Part shown: in pieces, positions 21,885 through 33,999 of the stretch
Layout of the letters: each line of letters starts with the position of its first letter
Numbering within the stretch: the stretch's first letter is position 1
Assembly (NCBI RefSeq): GCF_030272615.1
Contig: NC_081410.1
Span: 508,926,942-508,990,941 of the forward strand
DNA: 64,000 nucleotides
Direction: 5' to 3'
DNA from: Cryptomeria japonica
Taxonomy: Eukaryota; Streptophyta; Pinopsida; Cupressales; Cupressaceae
The notes under the pieces: generated by a model
The model's database searches: none
Told to the model about the DNA's origin: nothing
Seen by the model: the letters and a program-made list of their open reading frames with translations, nothing else
Position numbers and translations under genes: made by a program

Positions 21885-21896
21885 TGGTATCAGAGC
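21885..21896 (+). other. Primer binding site, tRNA-iMet type (element C)
   Basis: TGGTATCAGAGC, two bases after the 5' LTR end. Confidence 0.95.
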
Positions 21897-21956
21897 ATCC
21901 TCCAGGTCCTCTGTGTTATAAGCTTAACCGCTTGAGGTAAAGATCCCAGTCTAACG

Positions 21957-22800
21957 ATGAAGAGGGAAGGTCCAAAGTTTAATAGAGAAAATATCAGTAT
22001 ATGGAAAGACATAATGAAGATATACATCAGAAGCATGGGTACTCAACACTGGAGCTATGTTGAGAATGCCTATGTTTCCCCTACCGGTACTCTCACCAAT
22101 GATCAGAAGAGAGAGATACAAGAGAATGGGCAAGTCATGGAAGCCCTAATTAGTAGTTTATCTAACATTTAGTTTATTGATATCCAAGATAAGGAAAATC
22201 CCAAAGAGGTATGCGATACTCTTGAAAATATCTATGGTGGTGATGTGTATGTAAAACAAGCTAAGGAAGAAAGCCGTAGAGGGAAGTTTGGAGATATGCA
22301 GATGGTTGAAGGTGAGACCATTCAACAGTATGGAATAATAATCAAAACCGTTGTTGGAGATATCAAGAGTGCAAGTGGTAAAATAAAAGATTCCACTGTG
22401 GTAAGAAAAGTCTTGATATCCCTATTGTCGGTCTATGCAATAAGGGTTGTTGCTATTGAGGAGCTGAGATCAATAGACAAGACTAAGGTATCCCTAGATT
22501 CCATCATTGCAAAGTTGACAGCCTATGAGCTAAATAGTTTTGATGGCAGTGTACAAAAGACTGAATCAACTTTTAAAGCTTCTGCAGTACCATCCAAAAA
22601 AGGAAAAGAAGCTAGCACTAGTGGTGAACCAAGACAGAGTAGAGAAATGGATGATGAGGAGATTTTGATGGCATTTGAAGCTCTCCTTGCCAAGAAACTT
22701 CCTAAAGGAACCGGCAAATACTGAGGTAAGCTACCTTTGAAATGCTTTTCCTGTAACTAGATAGGACATATTGCTGTAAACTATCCTAATGGCAACAACA
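21957..22800 (+). pseudogene. gag: gag of Copia element C
   Basis: The ATG at 21957 opens MKREGPKFNRENISIWKDIM, the usual Copia gag start. The UBN2-type gag core (residues 20-200) follows with YGGDVYVKQAKEESRRGKFG and MVEGETIQQYGIIIK. The C-terminus has the acidic EMDDEEILMAFEALLAKKLP segment and one CCHC knuckle (CFSCN, stop, IGHIAVNY; last Cys replaced by Tyr). Stops are TAG at 22170, TGA at 22722 and TAG at 22758, each one C-to-T step from CAG or CGA. The frame is shared with pol downstream. Confidence 0.92.
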
Positions 22801-24420
22801 AGGACAAACTGGAAAGGTTCAAGAAATTCAAAGGAGGAAACTGGAGAAACTGTTTTGTGGCAGTTGATGAAGGTGTCACAGATGAGGAATCAAAGGATGA
22901 AGAAAATGAAGATATTGTGTTTGTTGCTGTCAAAGAAGATGTGTCAAACAAGAAGGCTCTTGTCTCCCGGTTTCATAATTCCAATGAGTGGATCATTGAC
23001 AGTGGCTGTTCTCACCATATGACTTGTGACCGGATCAAGTTTATATCCTTGGAAGAGTATGATGGTGGTGTGGTTCGCTTTGGAAATGATGCACCATGCA
23101 TGGTCAAAGGCAGAGGGTCTATCTCTCTGAGTGGAAAGAGTAGTGTTGACAATGTGTATTGGGTTGATGGTCGCATACACAACCTTCTGAGTGTTGCCCA
23201 GCTGAATGACAGTGGCCTTACTCAGGAATTCAAGAATGGAGTTTGCAGAATCAAAGGAAAAAATGGTGAACTAGTGGCCACCGGCATGCAGACCAAAGGT
23301 AACCTATTTCAGCTAAATGCAAATATAAGTACATGTCTTATGGCTAAATTTGATGATAGCTGGATATGGCATAGGAGACTCTACCATGTAAACTTTGATA
23401 ACATTGTGAAGGCTAGTAAGATCAAGGTAGTTAGAGGGTTGTCGGTGCTAAGCAAACTAGATAATACCTTGTGCAGAGAGTGTCAATTGGGGAAAATGTC
23501 TTCCTCAACCTTTAAAGGTAAATCTTTCACTGCTGACAACTTGCTTGATCTTGTGCATAATGATTTGTGTGGTCCTATGACAACTAGAAGTGTGCAGGGT
23601 GATAGGTACTTCATGATTCTCACGGATGACTGCTCAAGAATGATGTGGGTCACATTCTTGAAAGACAAGTCTGAAGCCTTTGTTAAGTTCAAAGCTTTCA
23701 AAGGATTAGTGGAGAAGGAAAGTGGTAAAAGGATCAAGTGCCTGAGAACTGATCAAGGAGGGGAATTCACTTTCGGTGAATTCAACAAGTACTGTGAAGA
23801 ACATGGCATCAAGAGGCAATTGTTTGCCCCTCGGACTCCACAATAGAATGGCCTAGTAGAGAGAAATAACCGGACTGTAGTTGAAGTAGCTAGAACCATG
23901 TTGATTCAAGGAAAGCTAGCTCATACCTTTTGGAGAGAAGCGGTGAGCACCGCAGTCTACACAATGAACCAGGTACTCATCAAGAAAGGTAAGGATAAAA
24001 CTCCTTATGAGTATTGGATCGGTAAGACACTTGTGGTTAGCTACTTTAGAGTGTTTGGTAGCAAATGTTACATCAAGAGGAGTGAACACCAGAGAAAATT
24101 TGATGTGAAATGTGATGAGGGAATATTCCTAGGATATTTCACCAAGAGAAAAGCTCTGAAGTGTTTCAACAATAGGACTCAGAGAATTATGGAAAGCATC
24201 AATGTAAGAGTTCATGAAACCTCTGATAAAACTGAGGAAACTGGCAATGAGCAAGTGGTAAATGAATCGGTTGTAATATTCTGGGAACCGGTTGTTAGTC
24301 AACCAAGTACCAGTAATAGTGTTCCCATGCCGGTAGATGTAGATGCTGATATTGATGGAGATGAGGATGAAGAAGAAAAGCAAGAGGAATCCATTAAGAA
24401 CATTCATCGGTATGTCAAGC
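22801..24420 (+). pseudogene. Protease and integrase of Copia element C
   Basis: Same frame as gag. The retropepsin motif is WIIDSGCSHH (Asp of D-S-G at 22998-23000). GAG-pre-integrase zinc module: IWHRRLYHVNFDN then CRECQLGK. The integrase core has HNDLCGPM with LTDDCSRMMWVTFL, CLRTDQGGEF for the second Asp, and [10 protein letters not shown] for the Glu. A TAG at 23844 replaces the Gln just before NGLVER. After the core comes a long acidic spacer ([18 protein letters not shown]). The catalytic triad is readable, so only the stops disable it. Confidence 0.93.
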
Positions 24421-26039
24421 TGAATCATGATCCTAAGCAGATCATAGGAGATAAGGATGCAAGAATCCTTACAAGAAGAAAGGTTAGAGAAAACTCATGT
24501 ATGATCTCTGAATTTGAGCCTAAATCATTCAAAGAGGCTCATAAAGATGAAGACTGGATCAAGGCAATGGAAGAAGAACTTGACCAGATAGAGAAAAATG
24601 GTACATGGTCTTTGGTACCCAGACCGGAGCATAAAAATGTCATTGGTACCAAATGGGTTTTCAGAAATAAGGTGAATGAGGATGGCATAGTGATTAGGAA
24701 CAAAGCCAGATTGGTGTGCAAAGGATATGCTCAAGAAGAAGGAGAAGAATATGGAGAAACCTTTGCTCCTGTAGCCAGATTAAAAGGAGTCCGTATGCTT
24801 CTTGCATATGCAGCTTTTAAAGGTTTCAAAGTATATCAAATGGATGTAAAATCTGCATTCCTAAATGGTGTACTTGAAGAGGAGGTGTATATTGAGCAAC
24901 CAGATGGGTTTTCCCTATCTGAAGACAGTGACATGGTATGTAGGCTATATAAAGCCTTATATGGTCTAAAGCAGGAACCTAGAGCATGGTATGAGCATCT
25001 ACATTCCCATCTTGTGAAGTTTGCATTTGATTGAACAAGTGAAGATAGCAATATCTACTTGAAGTCTGAAGGAGATCAGATCCTGATCCGTGAGGTATTT
25101 GTTGATGACAGTATCTTTGGTGGAGATGACAAGATGAGTCATGAGTTTGCTGATGAGATGAAGAAAGAGTTTGAGATGTCACTCATAGGGGAGATTAAAT
25201 TCTTCATTGGACTACAGATCCAGTAGATGAAAGATGGAATCTTTATCACTCAGTCCAAGTATGTCAAAGAGGTGTTGAAGACCTTTGGAATGGAAGATAG
25301 CAAACCGATTGGTACTCCGATGGTGACCGGTTGTAAACTATCCAAAGAATATGACTCAGCATTAGTCGATGAGAAGGAATACCGATCAATGATTGGTAAG
25401 TTGCATTATGTAGTGCATAGTAGACCAGATATTGCACATGTAGTTGGCATTATTGCAAGATTCCAGAAAAGCCCAAGAGAATCCCACTTGGTTGCGGTCA
25501 AGTGGATTCTTAGGTATCTGAAGGGAACTATTGACTATGGATTGTGGTATCCATATAGAAAGGATTTCAACTTGAAAGTATACAAAGATGCTGATTGGGT
25601 AGGCAATATAGATGACCAGAAAAGCACAAATAGTGGTGCATTCTTTCTCGGTGGTAGACTGGTCTCATGGATGAGTAAGAAGCAGAGTTGTAACTCTCAG
25701 TCTATAGCAGAAGCAGAGTATGTTGCAGCTTTCATGAACTGCACTCAAACAATTTGGATGAAGCATGTATTAAATGGCTTCAAAGTTCCTATATGTAAAC
25801 TAGTAAGTATATTTTGTGACAATACTAGTGCAATTAATATCTCTAAGAATCCAGTTTTACATTCTAGAACCAAGCACTTTGAGCTTAAGTATCATTTCTT
25901 CAGGGAAAAGGTTCAAAACAAAGAGATTCCACTAGAACATGTTTCCAGTCAGGAGCAATTTGCAGACATATTCACCAAGCCTCTCCCAAAGGCTATATTT
26001 ATGTACTCAAGAGGTGAATTAGGGGTGTTGCCCCTTTAG
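24421..26039 (+). pseudogene. Reverse transcriptase and RNase H of Copia element C
   Basis: Same frame. RT (RVT_2) runs from [20 protein letters not shown] through [34 protein letters not shown] and [11 protein letters not shown]. The active-site box is FVDD (25098-25109) where Copia has YVDD. RNase H follows with YKDADWVGNIDDQKSTNSGA, SQSIAEAEYVA and FCDNTSAI, which supply the three acidic residues, and ends with QFADIFTKPLPK. Stops are TGA at 25032 and TAG at 25224. The final TAG at 26037 is the natural end. Confidence 0.93.
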
Positions 26040-26255
26040 GAGGTAAACTAAAGGTATATGCTCCACATCAGTCAGGTATTGCATAGTCAAATTTTTCTTT
26101 AGGATTGATGTGTTGAAGGATGCTACTCCTCAGGGGGAGCAGCATAATGAAACAACGAAGCTTGTGCCTCCACTTTGGCATTGTTGTCAAAGGGGGAGAA
26201 GATGTGAAGTGGAGATATATCTTTGTATATTGCCATCAATGCCAAAGGGGGAGAT
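26040..26255 (+). promoter_or_regulatory. 3' UTR and doubled polypurine tract of element C
   Basis: Two GTCAAAGGGGGAG / GCCAAAGGGGGAG motifs lie at 26176-26199 and 26230-26253; the second abuts the LTR start and is the working tract. Repeated PPT-like motifs upstream of the 3' LTR are a known Sirevirus trait. Confidence 0.8.
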
Positions 26256-27747
26256 TGTTGGCATTATGTGAACCGGTATGAGGACATAATAACATTGTAT
26301 GTTGTCATTGATGTCAATATGCTAAAGAGGTGAGAACTGACATATGTGAGAACTGGTATAACACTGTGAACCAACATTTGTGCCAAAGTGAAGTGGTATG
26401 TTTGTTCAAGGTGAACCGGCATATGGTTATGGGAACCGACACATGGAAGCATTGTATGACTACCGGTTGGTAGTCTCAACTTCAGGGTTTCTGGTTGAAG
26501 TGCTTCAAGCCTATGTGGCTCAACCGGTGACTTTGTGTGATGAGTTTGCATGGTAATGAAGACAAGATCATGTTGCCACATAAGTCTTGTGCACGTGAAG
26601 GATCTTGCATGAAGGAGATTGTTCCTATCTACCTCAAGAATGTGCAAAGTTTGTAAAATGGTGATAATGTGTGATGGGTTATCAGCCGCCATGAAATTGG
26701 TGGAAATGGATGATGGAGAATGTCTTGAGATTGGATCAAGAACTATTGCATTTAATGTAGTGTGCTCAACAGTCAGGATTGAACCGTTTGGATTCCTTAA
26801 CCTAACATGTTTAGGGTTTAGGGTTTATGCTACTGACCTATTTTTTTCCTATAAGGTCGATGTTGTGTCTCTTTCTGAGGTTGTTGGCAAAAGTTGTGTG
26901 TGTGTATTGAAGAGAAGGGATACGTGATTCTTGCCAGACCAAAAGGAGAGAAGTGATGCCTGCAGAGTGTAAGTGCAGAAGGTAAAGAGGAGCTTAAGCA
27001 GATCTGCATTGGCATTGAGTGCTGTTACCAGATCATTGTAATACCTGTTGATCTCTAACCACTTCAATAGTTGAGAAATCCCTTAACAGGGTAGCTTTAA
27101 CAGGCTTGCTATAAATCCTTTAACAGGGTGACTCAAAACCATTGAGTTATTGAAATCCTCTAACAAGGTAACCTTTAATAGGGTTTAACCCTTAAACGGG
27201 TATTCTAGCCATCCCTTAACCGGGTGATCCCTAATAGGATTGATTCCTAACAGAATCTATTGTATCAGTCTTTAACCAGACAAGGCTCCTAATAGAGTGG
27301 ACTTCTAAAGAGTTCAAAAACAATCTTGTGGGTATTCATCCCCGTCGTGGTTTTTCCCTGTTGGGTTTCCATGTGAAAAATATGTGTGCTATGTGTGATG
27401 TCTTCTTCTTGTGATGCTTTTTTTTTTTTTTTCTGTCAAGCGATGAATCTTGTTGATCTAGTTTCTCATATGTATATATTTTATGGTAGATTACTTGTTC
27501 ATGCATTAGGGTGAAAAGGAAATGAAGTGTTATATTGTATGAGAAGATAGGTGTTAGCTGATTTATGCTTGTCTGAGTTATTTTGGGTTTTGCCAGTTGT
27601 ACTTTATTTGAGAACTGGTGTCACTGTTTTTCTATCAATGCACAGTGTCTGTAGACAAACCAGTTCAAGAGTGTGTTTTTGTCTGTACCGATTCACCCCC
27701 CCCTCTCAGTACCGGTTGGGTACTACTCGTTCATCATTGTGTTATCA
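26256..27747 (+). repeat. 3' LTR of element C
   Basis: Matches the 5' LTR with scattered differences (a few percent by eye) plus about 117 extra bases near 27465-27580 and a T-run at 27419-27432. Confidence 0.92.
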
Positions 27748-27925
27748 CTTTCTTTCTCTTCTATCTCTTTCTTTCTCTTCTATCAAGACCTCTTTCTTTC
27801 TCTGCTATCTCTTTCTTTCTTTTCTATCAAGATATCTTTCTTTCTCTGCTATCAAGATCTCTTTCTTTGTCTGTTATCTCTCTTCTTTCTCTTTCATATC
27901 TAGATATCCTACACTTATCAAGATC
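27748..27925 (-). repeat. Purine-rich coding repeat in the gag of B
   Basis: On the minus strand, repeats of GAAAGAAAGAGAT and ATCTTGATAG(A) encode an Arg/Glu/Asp/Lys-rich run (units like REKERD and DLDR) between the gag core and RRDLDELEALIALI at 20510. Element C landed inside it. Confidence 0.75.
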
Positions 27926-28598
27926 ATATATTCTTCTTACTAGAAGCAAATGTTGATGATTTCAATACTTTCTTAGAGTTACCATGTGATTCTTGAAATT
28001 CACTCAGCTCAAATGTAGAAAATTTTCCAACCAATAGATATCTTGTCACTATAGTTACACTCTGAATCTCATCAATATTGGTAGCCTTATGTTTATAAGA
28101 AATAGGAAAAGATCTCAGCACCTTAGCAACAATATCATCTTCTTCAATCTTTCCATCAATAGATCTGATACCAAGGATAATCTCATTCACCTTAGCCATG
28201 TATGAATGTATGTTCTCATCATCTCCCATCTTCAATGTCTCATACTTTCCTTTTAAACTATGCAACTTATCAACTTTCACTTGACTATCACCTTCATACA
28301 GGATTTCAAGCTTCACCTAGATCTCATGTGTGGTCTGAAGTTCCATAACATTTGTCATTTCAGAATCAGTAGGTGCACTGAGTAATGATTCCCTCCCTCT
28401 GATGTTATATTTAGCTTCCTTAACCTTATCAGGAGTGGATGGTCCATTCTAAAGGATAACATAGGCATTCTTAGTAATCTTCCAGTAATCTTCTCCGAGA
28501 GCTTTCAAATGCACCTCCATCCATCTCTTCCATACATTGTAGTTGCTTCCTTCAAATCTTGAATTGTCCTTCTTGAAAATAATACCTTGAGATACCAT
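27926..28598 (-). pseudogene. gag: gag core of Copia element B
   Basis: The ATG at 28598 (minus) starts MVSQGIIFKKDNSRFEGSNY and NVWKRWMEVHLKALG, the N-terminus of Copia gag. Stops near 28450 and 28318 precede an open stretch (28316-27924): VDKLHSLKGKYETLKMGDDE, MAKVNEIILGIRSIDGKIEE and AKVLRSFPISYKHKATNIDE. This is the UBN2 gag core, with the kinship to C clear in the GKIEEDDIVAKVLRS / GKIKDSTVVRKVLIS segment. The charged repeat at 27748-27925 and then the fragment at 20288-20510 follow. Confidence 0.87.
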
Positions 28599-28640
28599 CC
28601 TGAATCTCCTCAAGCGATTAAGCTTCTATCGGAGGATCTA

Positions 28641-28860
28641 GCTCTGATACCACTTGTTACAAGCTAGGGTTGTCATTGCATCAAAAGAATGACCTGCCAA
28701 TGCCCGATACAACCACTAGACTAATAGAATCCACAAGAGGCTATTAAACCATGTCATGAATCCTAGTGAGGGATGTTGGCCCACTACTAAAAATCCCCTT
28801 CCCAGAGTCACTCATCATGACCTATGTGATTCTAACCTATGACCAAACTCTGATACCGCT
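28641..28860 (-). other. Two primer-binding-site copies around a TRIM-like segment (leader of B)
   Basis: GCTCTGATACCA (28641-28652) and ACTCTGATACCG (28847-28858) are both complements of the tRNA-iMet site. Each is followed by CT and then TGTTA. The second adjoins the LTR of B. The 200 bp between them starts TGTTACAAG and resembles the LTR of the miniature element at 63122-63494 for about 120 bp (ATACAACCACTAGACTAATA, GAATCCACAAGAGG). Confidence 0.7.
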
Positions 28861-30133
28861 TGTTAGCAGCAATCAAGAAGGAAGACTCAATGGGGGTGAA
28901 TCAAACTTCACCGGATCACAATAAATTAAACTTCAAAACTTAAACTGATAGACTATAGAAACAACAGATAAGAAAATTAACAACATAACACATAACACCA
29001 AGATTATGATGTGGAAAAGTTAGTTAAGGGGAAAACCATGGTGGGAACCTACCCACAGTAAGATGATACTCTCCAGTAGGATGTGAAAATATTACAATGG
29101 GGGATGCACATGCATTCAAGCATAATGCCTAGAGCTCACTGCTCAAAAGATATATGCCTAGAAGGCTATAACTCTTAGGGAGGTCCCACTGATGTATAAT
29201 ATGATTTCAACTACAATCCGAAAGGAGTGAGCTGCAATGATAGCATCTACAAATGCTTAATGACAGTTCTGGTTAAGCACAATTGTCTGCTCTGCAACAC
29301 CAAACACACCTCAACACTTCATTGAATGATATATCCTTGTTCACTCAATATCCTCTCTCTAATAATGCAGACATAATACTGACACCTAAATTACATAAGC
29401 ATCTCACCTATATATAAAAATCATCAACCTTGGTAACAAGGTCGACTAAACCCTCAACTGTCAACTCACAATTACAAAAATTACATTGCATGATACAAAT
29501 ATTGACCAGCAGATCAGTATTATGATTTACATTACATAGCATGGACCTAATTTAAATTCCCAAATGATTAAATCCACCAAAAATCCTGCCAAGATCAACC
29601 GCAACACGCTACACCACCAGAAATAGTGCATAGCACGTAGATCATCACCAGTTCATAGAAATCACAAAAAACTTGCACAATGATCAATGCAGATCACCAA
29701 AACAAATAGGAAACTACTAGGAAACACCAGCAAGAACAATAGAATCATTCAGAATAGTTGCACCAACACCTCTTTGCAAATCTTCATGAGTCAACATCTC
29801 AAAGCTCAAGAAGAGCACCAATCAACAACTATCACAAGGAAAAATAAGTTGCGGAGCACCAAATCATGGAGCATCTGAATTGAAGATACACAAGATCATC
29901 TCAAACAATAATTAAAAGTCTTAGCACAAGATCTATTCACATTGCAATATACTAGAGGAAATACCGAATTTTGTAAAACAATGATCAACAAAACCAAACT
30001 ACAAAACCGGATGAAAAACTCTTCCCAAAATCACCGAAATAACTCACAGGAATATGTTGACATCAATGACAACAACATATCCTAGCAACAACAATGATCA
30101 AACAAATCCAGAAATCTCCCCAATATTCCAACA
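28861..30133 (-). repeat. 5' LTR of Copia element B
   Basis: On the minus strand from TGTTGGAATATTGGGG (ending at 30133) to TTGCTGCTAACA (28861), 1273 bp. A TATA box (TTTATATATAG on the minus strand) lies near 29407-29420. The primer site is next to its end. The other LTR lies outside the window. It cuts the left LTR of F; CCTTG at 30134-30138 is the visible copy of the target duplication. Confidence 0.75.
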
Positions 30134-32097
30134 CCTTGATCATCAACCTTGTGAAACATGGAAAAAACCTCCCAAGTGTGGGACTTGCAGTAGTGAGGTT
30201 GATTCTTTGAAGAAGGCCGACTTCTTATTAATCTTGAGTGCAATGGATCTAATCTAGTGATTCTGAGAAGGAAAAGGGAGAAAGAGAGAATTTTTGAAAG
30301 AGGGGAAAAGGTTTGCACCTAGATGGAATGTGATCTTCTTGCCTGGAACTGCACAAATAATTAACAAAATTGCTCTAAGTGTGCACAAATTCTATCCAAA
30401 TCCGTCAGCATAGGGAATGTGAAGGTAGGATTCTCATGAATAGAAAGAGTAACTACACTTAGTTCACACATGAAATTTGAAGAGGAGAATAACATAGTCA
30501 CATGTAACATAAGGTAACCAAAAGGGACACATTTACACAAGAAGTTAAAATTTACATAGATTATGGAAACTGAATAAGGCAAGATAAGCCAATTTTATTC
30601 ATGTGAAGGCGAGGTGACATTTACAGTTGCAAGAAAACAAGGGTTCTTTTAAAGAAAAAAGAGGAGAAGATCCCCTCTAGAAAGATACAAAATTTTCCTT
30701 ATAGATGAGGCATAACTTGAAATGGAACCACCTGTTAAGAAACCCTAAACCTCACCTAGGGTTAGGTTACAAAAACCTCAGAAGGAAGATTGAATCAGAG
30801 AATGATCTAATGGGATACCAATCTTTGTAAAAATGTCCTGTACCTCAGGGAAAGAAAACTCCCTCATAAAAAATGAGAAATTTCTATGTAGAAAAGGTCT
30901 AAGTACACCTTTAGAGCCTAAAAAGTCCTCATATCGCATTAAAGAGGGCATGGTGGTGTTCATAATTATTTCCAAGGGTAACCTCTGGAGTAATGGCAAA
31001 AATATTTTGGTAGCTAGGTCAATATATGATCACATTTTGGGCATTGACTGAGTAGGAAAAATGTCTCGACCACCGAGTCAACAACCAGCATGCATAGAGG
31101 AGTTTAAATGCTAATGACTACTGTAGATTTGAATTTTGGTCATTGGTTAGTAGATTTGTGTGAAGATGGAAACATGATATTTCCTCACATAGTCACTCAT
31201 TAGGCCCAAAAATAGTTTAAAACACAATCATCCAATTGGGTTATAAGTGAAATTGGGCGGTCAGGTCCACAAAACACCATGTAGGCCTCAAGATGATCAG
31301 ATAACCAGCGTGCCTCCAAGGGAAAAAGGGATGTCTAAGAAAAGGAGGCCACTTAGCTATGATAGCCATTAGATAATAAAAATAAGCCCCAAGAGCATAA
31401 ACAAGCACACAAACCAATAGGCAAATGACCATCAATAGAACGTGGCACTTGGGCAATCGAGGAAAGGGCTCTCACCAAGTCTTGAGTAACTGCCACGAAA
31501 CTACCACGTTGGACTAAAAATCCACCTAAACAAACTCGGTGCTCACCTAGGTACAAAATATCACTCCACTGAGGCCTGAGTAAAAGGCCAAAGACCTTTG
31601 CATCACTTAGGCCTCACCACATCCATGTTGGTACAAAAAAGAGGGAGCTCGGGGAACTCGACACTCTGGTAGATCAAAAATCTTAGCCCATCAAGCCTTG
31701 AGTAACTGCCACATCAGATATAGGGACTATCCATAGGTGCAAAATAATGGAACTCGACACTTGGTAGGGGAGGGAAGGTCATCTTGCTGAGTCTCGAGTA
31801 GCTGACATGTCACCATGTTCCTCTAGTTGGTAGGAGCGAACCAAGAGACCAACATGTTGATGACAAAGGACCCTTCAGTTGGTCACCCTACGTGATTTTG
31901 ACAAGCATAAGAGGTCAACTCTAAAATATAAAAGGAGGAGCCAAAAAAATATGCTATGGAAAAAAAATTCCTATCTATAGAAAATGTGCATAACACAATT
32001 ATGCAAGACAATTTGGTACGTATAACATGAAGGTTATGCACAACTACTTGAATTTATCAGAATAAATCTGAAACTAATTTGACAAAAAAGTTCAACA
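30134..32097 (-). repeat. 3' LTR of element F
   Basis: Matches 38315-40303 throughout (for example CATCAACCTTGTGAAACATG and CCTCACCTAGGGTTAGGTTA). The far end is missing because B inserted there. Short plus-strand frames in it have no support as genes. Confidence 0.88.
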
Positions 32098-32692
32098 TTT
32101 TGGTGACTCAGAAGGGGCCCCATGCTTTCTTAGGGAAAGACCAGATGTCTAAAGAGTATCCATTGGGCATGAGTCAAAACATGGACAAGAGGAAAGGAAA
32201 CCCTCCTTACATCCATAAAAGACCAAAACTTGGCAAATCTCAAGGGACTAAACTGTTCACGAGAACTTATGCAAAGTAGAAGAACATAAATGACACATAT
32301 TTACAATATTTATAGGAGGATCAACAAATCCCTTAAGCACATGCTTTGAGATGTATGTCATTGACTGCAATGGGCTGATCCTCTCCATTTAGCCTCGCTA
32401 GGTTGAAGGAATTTTCTTGTTTGCAGCCTATGATCACATAGTGACCACTCTATATAACATCAAACTTTGAGTGTGTCCCTAGTTTCACTCTATCAACATC
32501 CCATTTTAGGAAAAAATCTCCAACCTAGAAGGCCCTAAAAAATGGCCTTTTTGTCAAAATATTTCTTTACCTATCTCTGATGGACATTTAAGGTCTTCTT
32601 GGCTTTTTCTCTAACCTCCTCTAGCTCTATAAGTTCAACATACCTCACTGATAAGGCATCATTTTCTAGGAGCTCCAACTAATGTGCTAGCT
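32098..32692 (-). pseudogene. Integrase C-terminus and 3' end of F
   Basis: Very decayed minus-strand reading with LELLENDALSVRYVELIELE and EVREKAKKTLNVHQR, the helical region after the integrase core. The sequence before the LTR is not a clear purine tract. Confidence 0.5.
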
Positions 32693-33420
32693 CTAGAGAT
32701 GGCAATTCAAGGGATAAGGGAAGCCTTTCTTACCTTCCATATACTGGCGTGAAGGGTGAGACAAAGCTCTTTTGGGAGTGATTCTATTAGCCCACAGGGC
32801 GATTCCTAATTTGAAGTGCCATGACCTCTGATTATCTTCAAGAGTCCCCTTTATGATTCTAATGAGATTTTTGTTAGAGGGCTCAGCTAAGGCATTGCCT
32901 TGGGGATAATAATTGGATAATATTTTTAGAAATACATCATGTTGGACTACCCGTAGACTGATATGGTATCCCACAAAGACCTTAGCATTATTTGATATAA
33001 TGGTGGAAGGGGCTCCAAATATAGTTGCAATTCCCTCAAGGAATTGAACCACTGAATTTTCTGTTGTATCCTTCAAAACAACAGCCTCTGTCCACCTTGT
33101 GAAATAGTTTGTGGCAGCCAAAATTCACTTGTATCCTGCACTTGATATTGGATTGATGGGGCCAATAAAATAAATCCCCCATTATGCAAGAGGCTGATCA
33201 TTAGAGATGGGGTGAAGGGGCAAATCTTCTAATGTCTATTTTCCTGCTAAGAGTGAACACTCCTTGCACTACCTAACCCACTTATGGGCATCACCAAATA
33301 AATAGGGTCAATAATAGCCCGACCTTATGATTTTCATGGCTGTGGTCCTTTTTGAGAAATGGCCACACGGGGGTTCATTATGAAATTATTTTAGTGGCCT
33401 ATTGGTCTGATCCCCATGGA
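32693..33420 (-). pseudogene. Integrase of element F
   Basis: Zinc-binding H2C2 region near 33390-33240 (HFSKRTTAMKIIRSGYY, KWVR, stop, CKEC), then IYFIGPINPISS. The core (33121-32693) has AATNYFTRWTEAV, IISNNAKVF where the second catalytic Asp should be (Asn instead), and YYPQGNALAEPSNKNL with the Glu. Loss of an active-site Asp and internal stops make it inactive. Confidence 0.82.
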
Positions 33421-33639
33421 TGCACCTTAGAAGAACACCATTTAGGTACCTTTTGAATAAAATTCCATCCACCAAAGCATAGGGGATGTACTACAACCTG
33501 AGATATCTCCTCTTGGTTCTATCAAAGTGAGGAGGTTAGTTGAAATCCCTTAGGAAGGAAATCATATTCTGGAACCAGTCAGGTTGCACATTTTCCTTGT
33601 TTTCAATTTGTTCTTCCTCTTGTAGCAAGAGGAAGACCA

Positions 33640-33999
33640 CTTAATCTTTTCTAAAAGATAAATTGAACTTCTCATAGAGTCCTTTTCCTCTCACTAACCT
33701 AGTAATTTTGATGTCAAGTTCATACTCCATGACCTTAGTGATCCATCCAACTCTTTTCTCACCTATGTCCTTATTGAGAAGGAAATCCTTAACATTAGCA
33801 TGTGGAAGTAGGAGCTGAATCCTGTTGTTTCAAAGTATGTTCCTAAACTTTTTTAATTCTCTTATCACTGGGATGACTTTCTTTTCAATATAGCTATACC
33901 CGAGTTCATAGTCCTTTAGGTCTTCACTAAAAAAAATCTATGGGTTGCTCCAATCCTTCTTGATTTAATTATGTTAGGACAACAATAATACTTGTACCT
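33640..33999 (-). pseudogene. Ty3-type RNase H of element F
   Basis: Follows RT directly: QPIDFF, then YELGYSYIEKKVIPVIRELK, WITKVMEYELDIKI and RGKG. This is the usual Gypsy RNase H tail with the YEL-Y--IEKE-L-VI helix. Stops are present. Confidence 0.7.

Larger units (their letters stand above)
20511..27747 (+). mobile_element. Element C: full-length Ty1/Copia retrotransposon
   Basis: LTRs at 20511-21882 and 26256-27747, a tRNA-iMet primer site, one gag-pol frame of 1361 codons with six nonsense codons, and a polypurine tract. Target duplication is CTTTT (20506-20510) versus CTTTC (27748-27752), four of five bases. It interrupts the gag of B inside a purine-rich coding repeat. All domains of an autonomous Copia are present in order: gag, protease, integrase, RT, RNase H. 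Confidence 0.95.

Noticed and set aside
29687-29878. Short plus-strand frames within the LTR of B and the LTRs of F as host genes
   Set aside because: They lie inside LTRs with no conserved motif.
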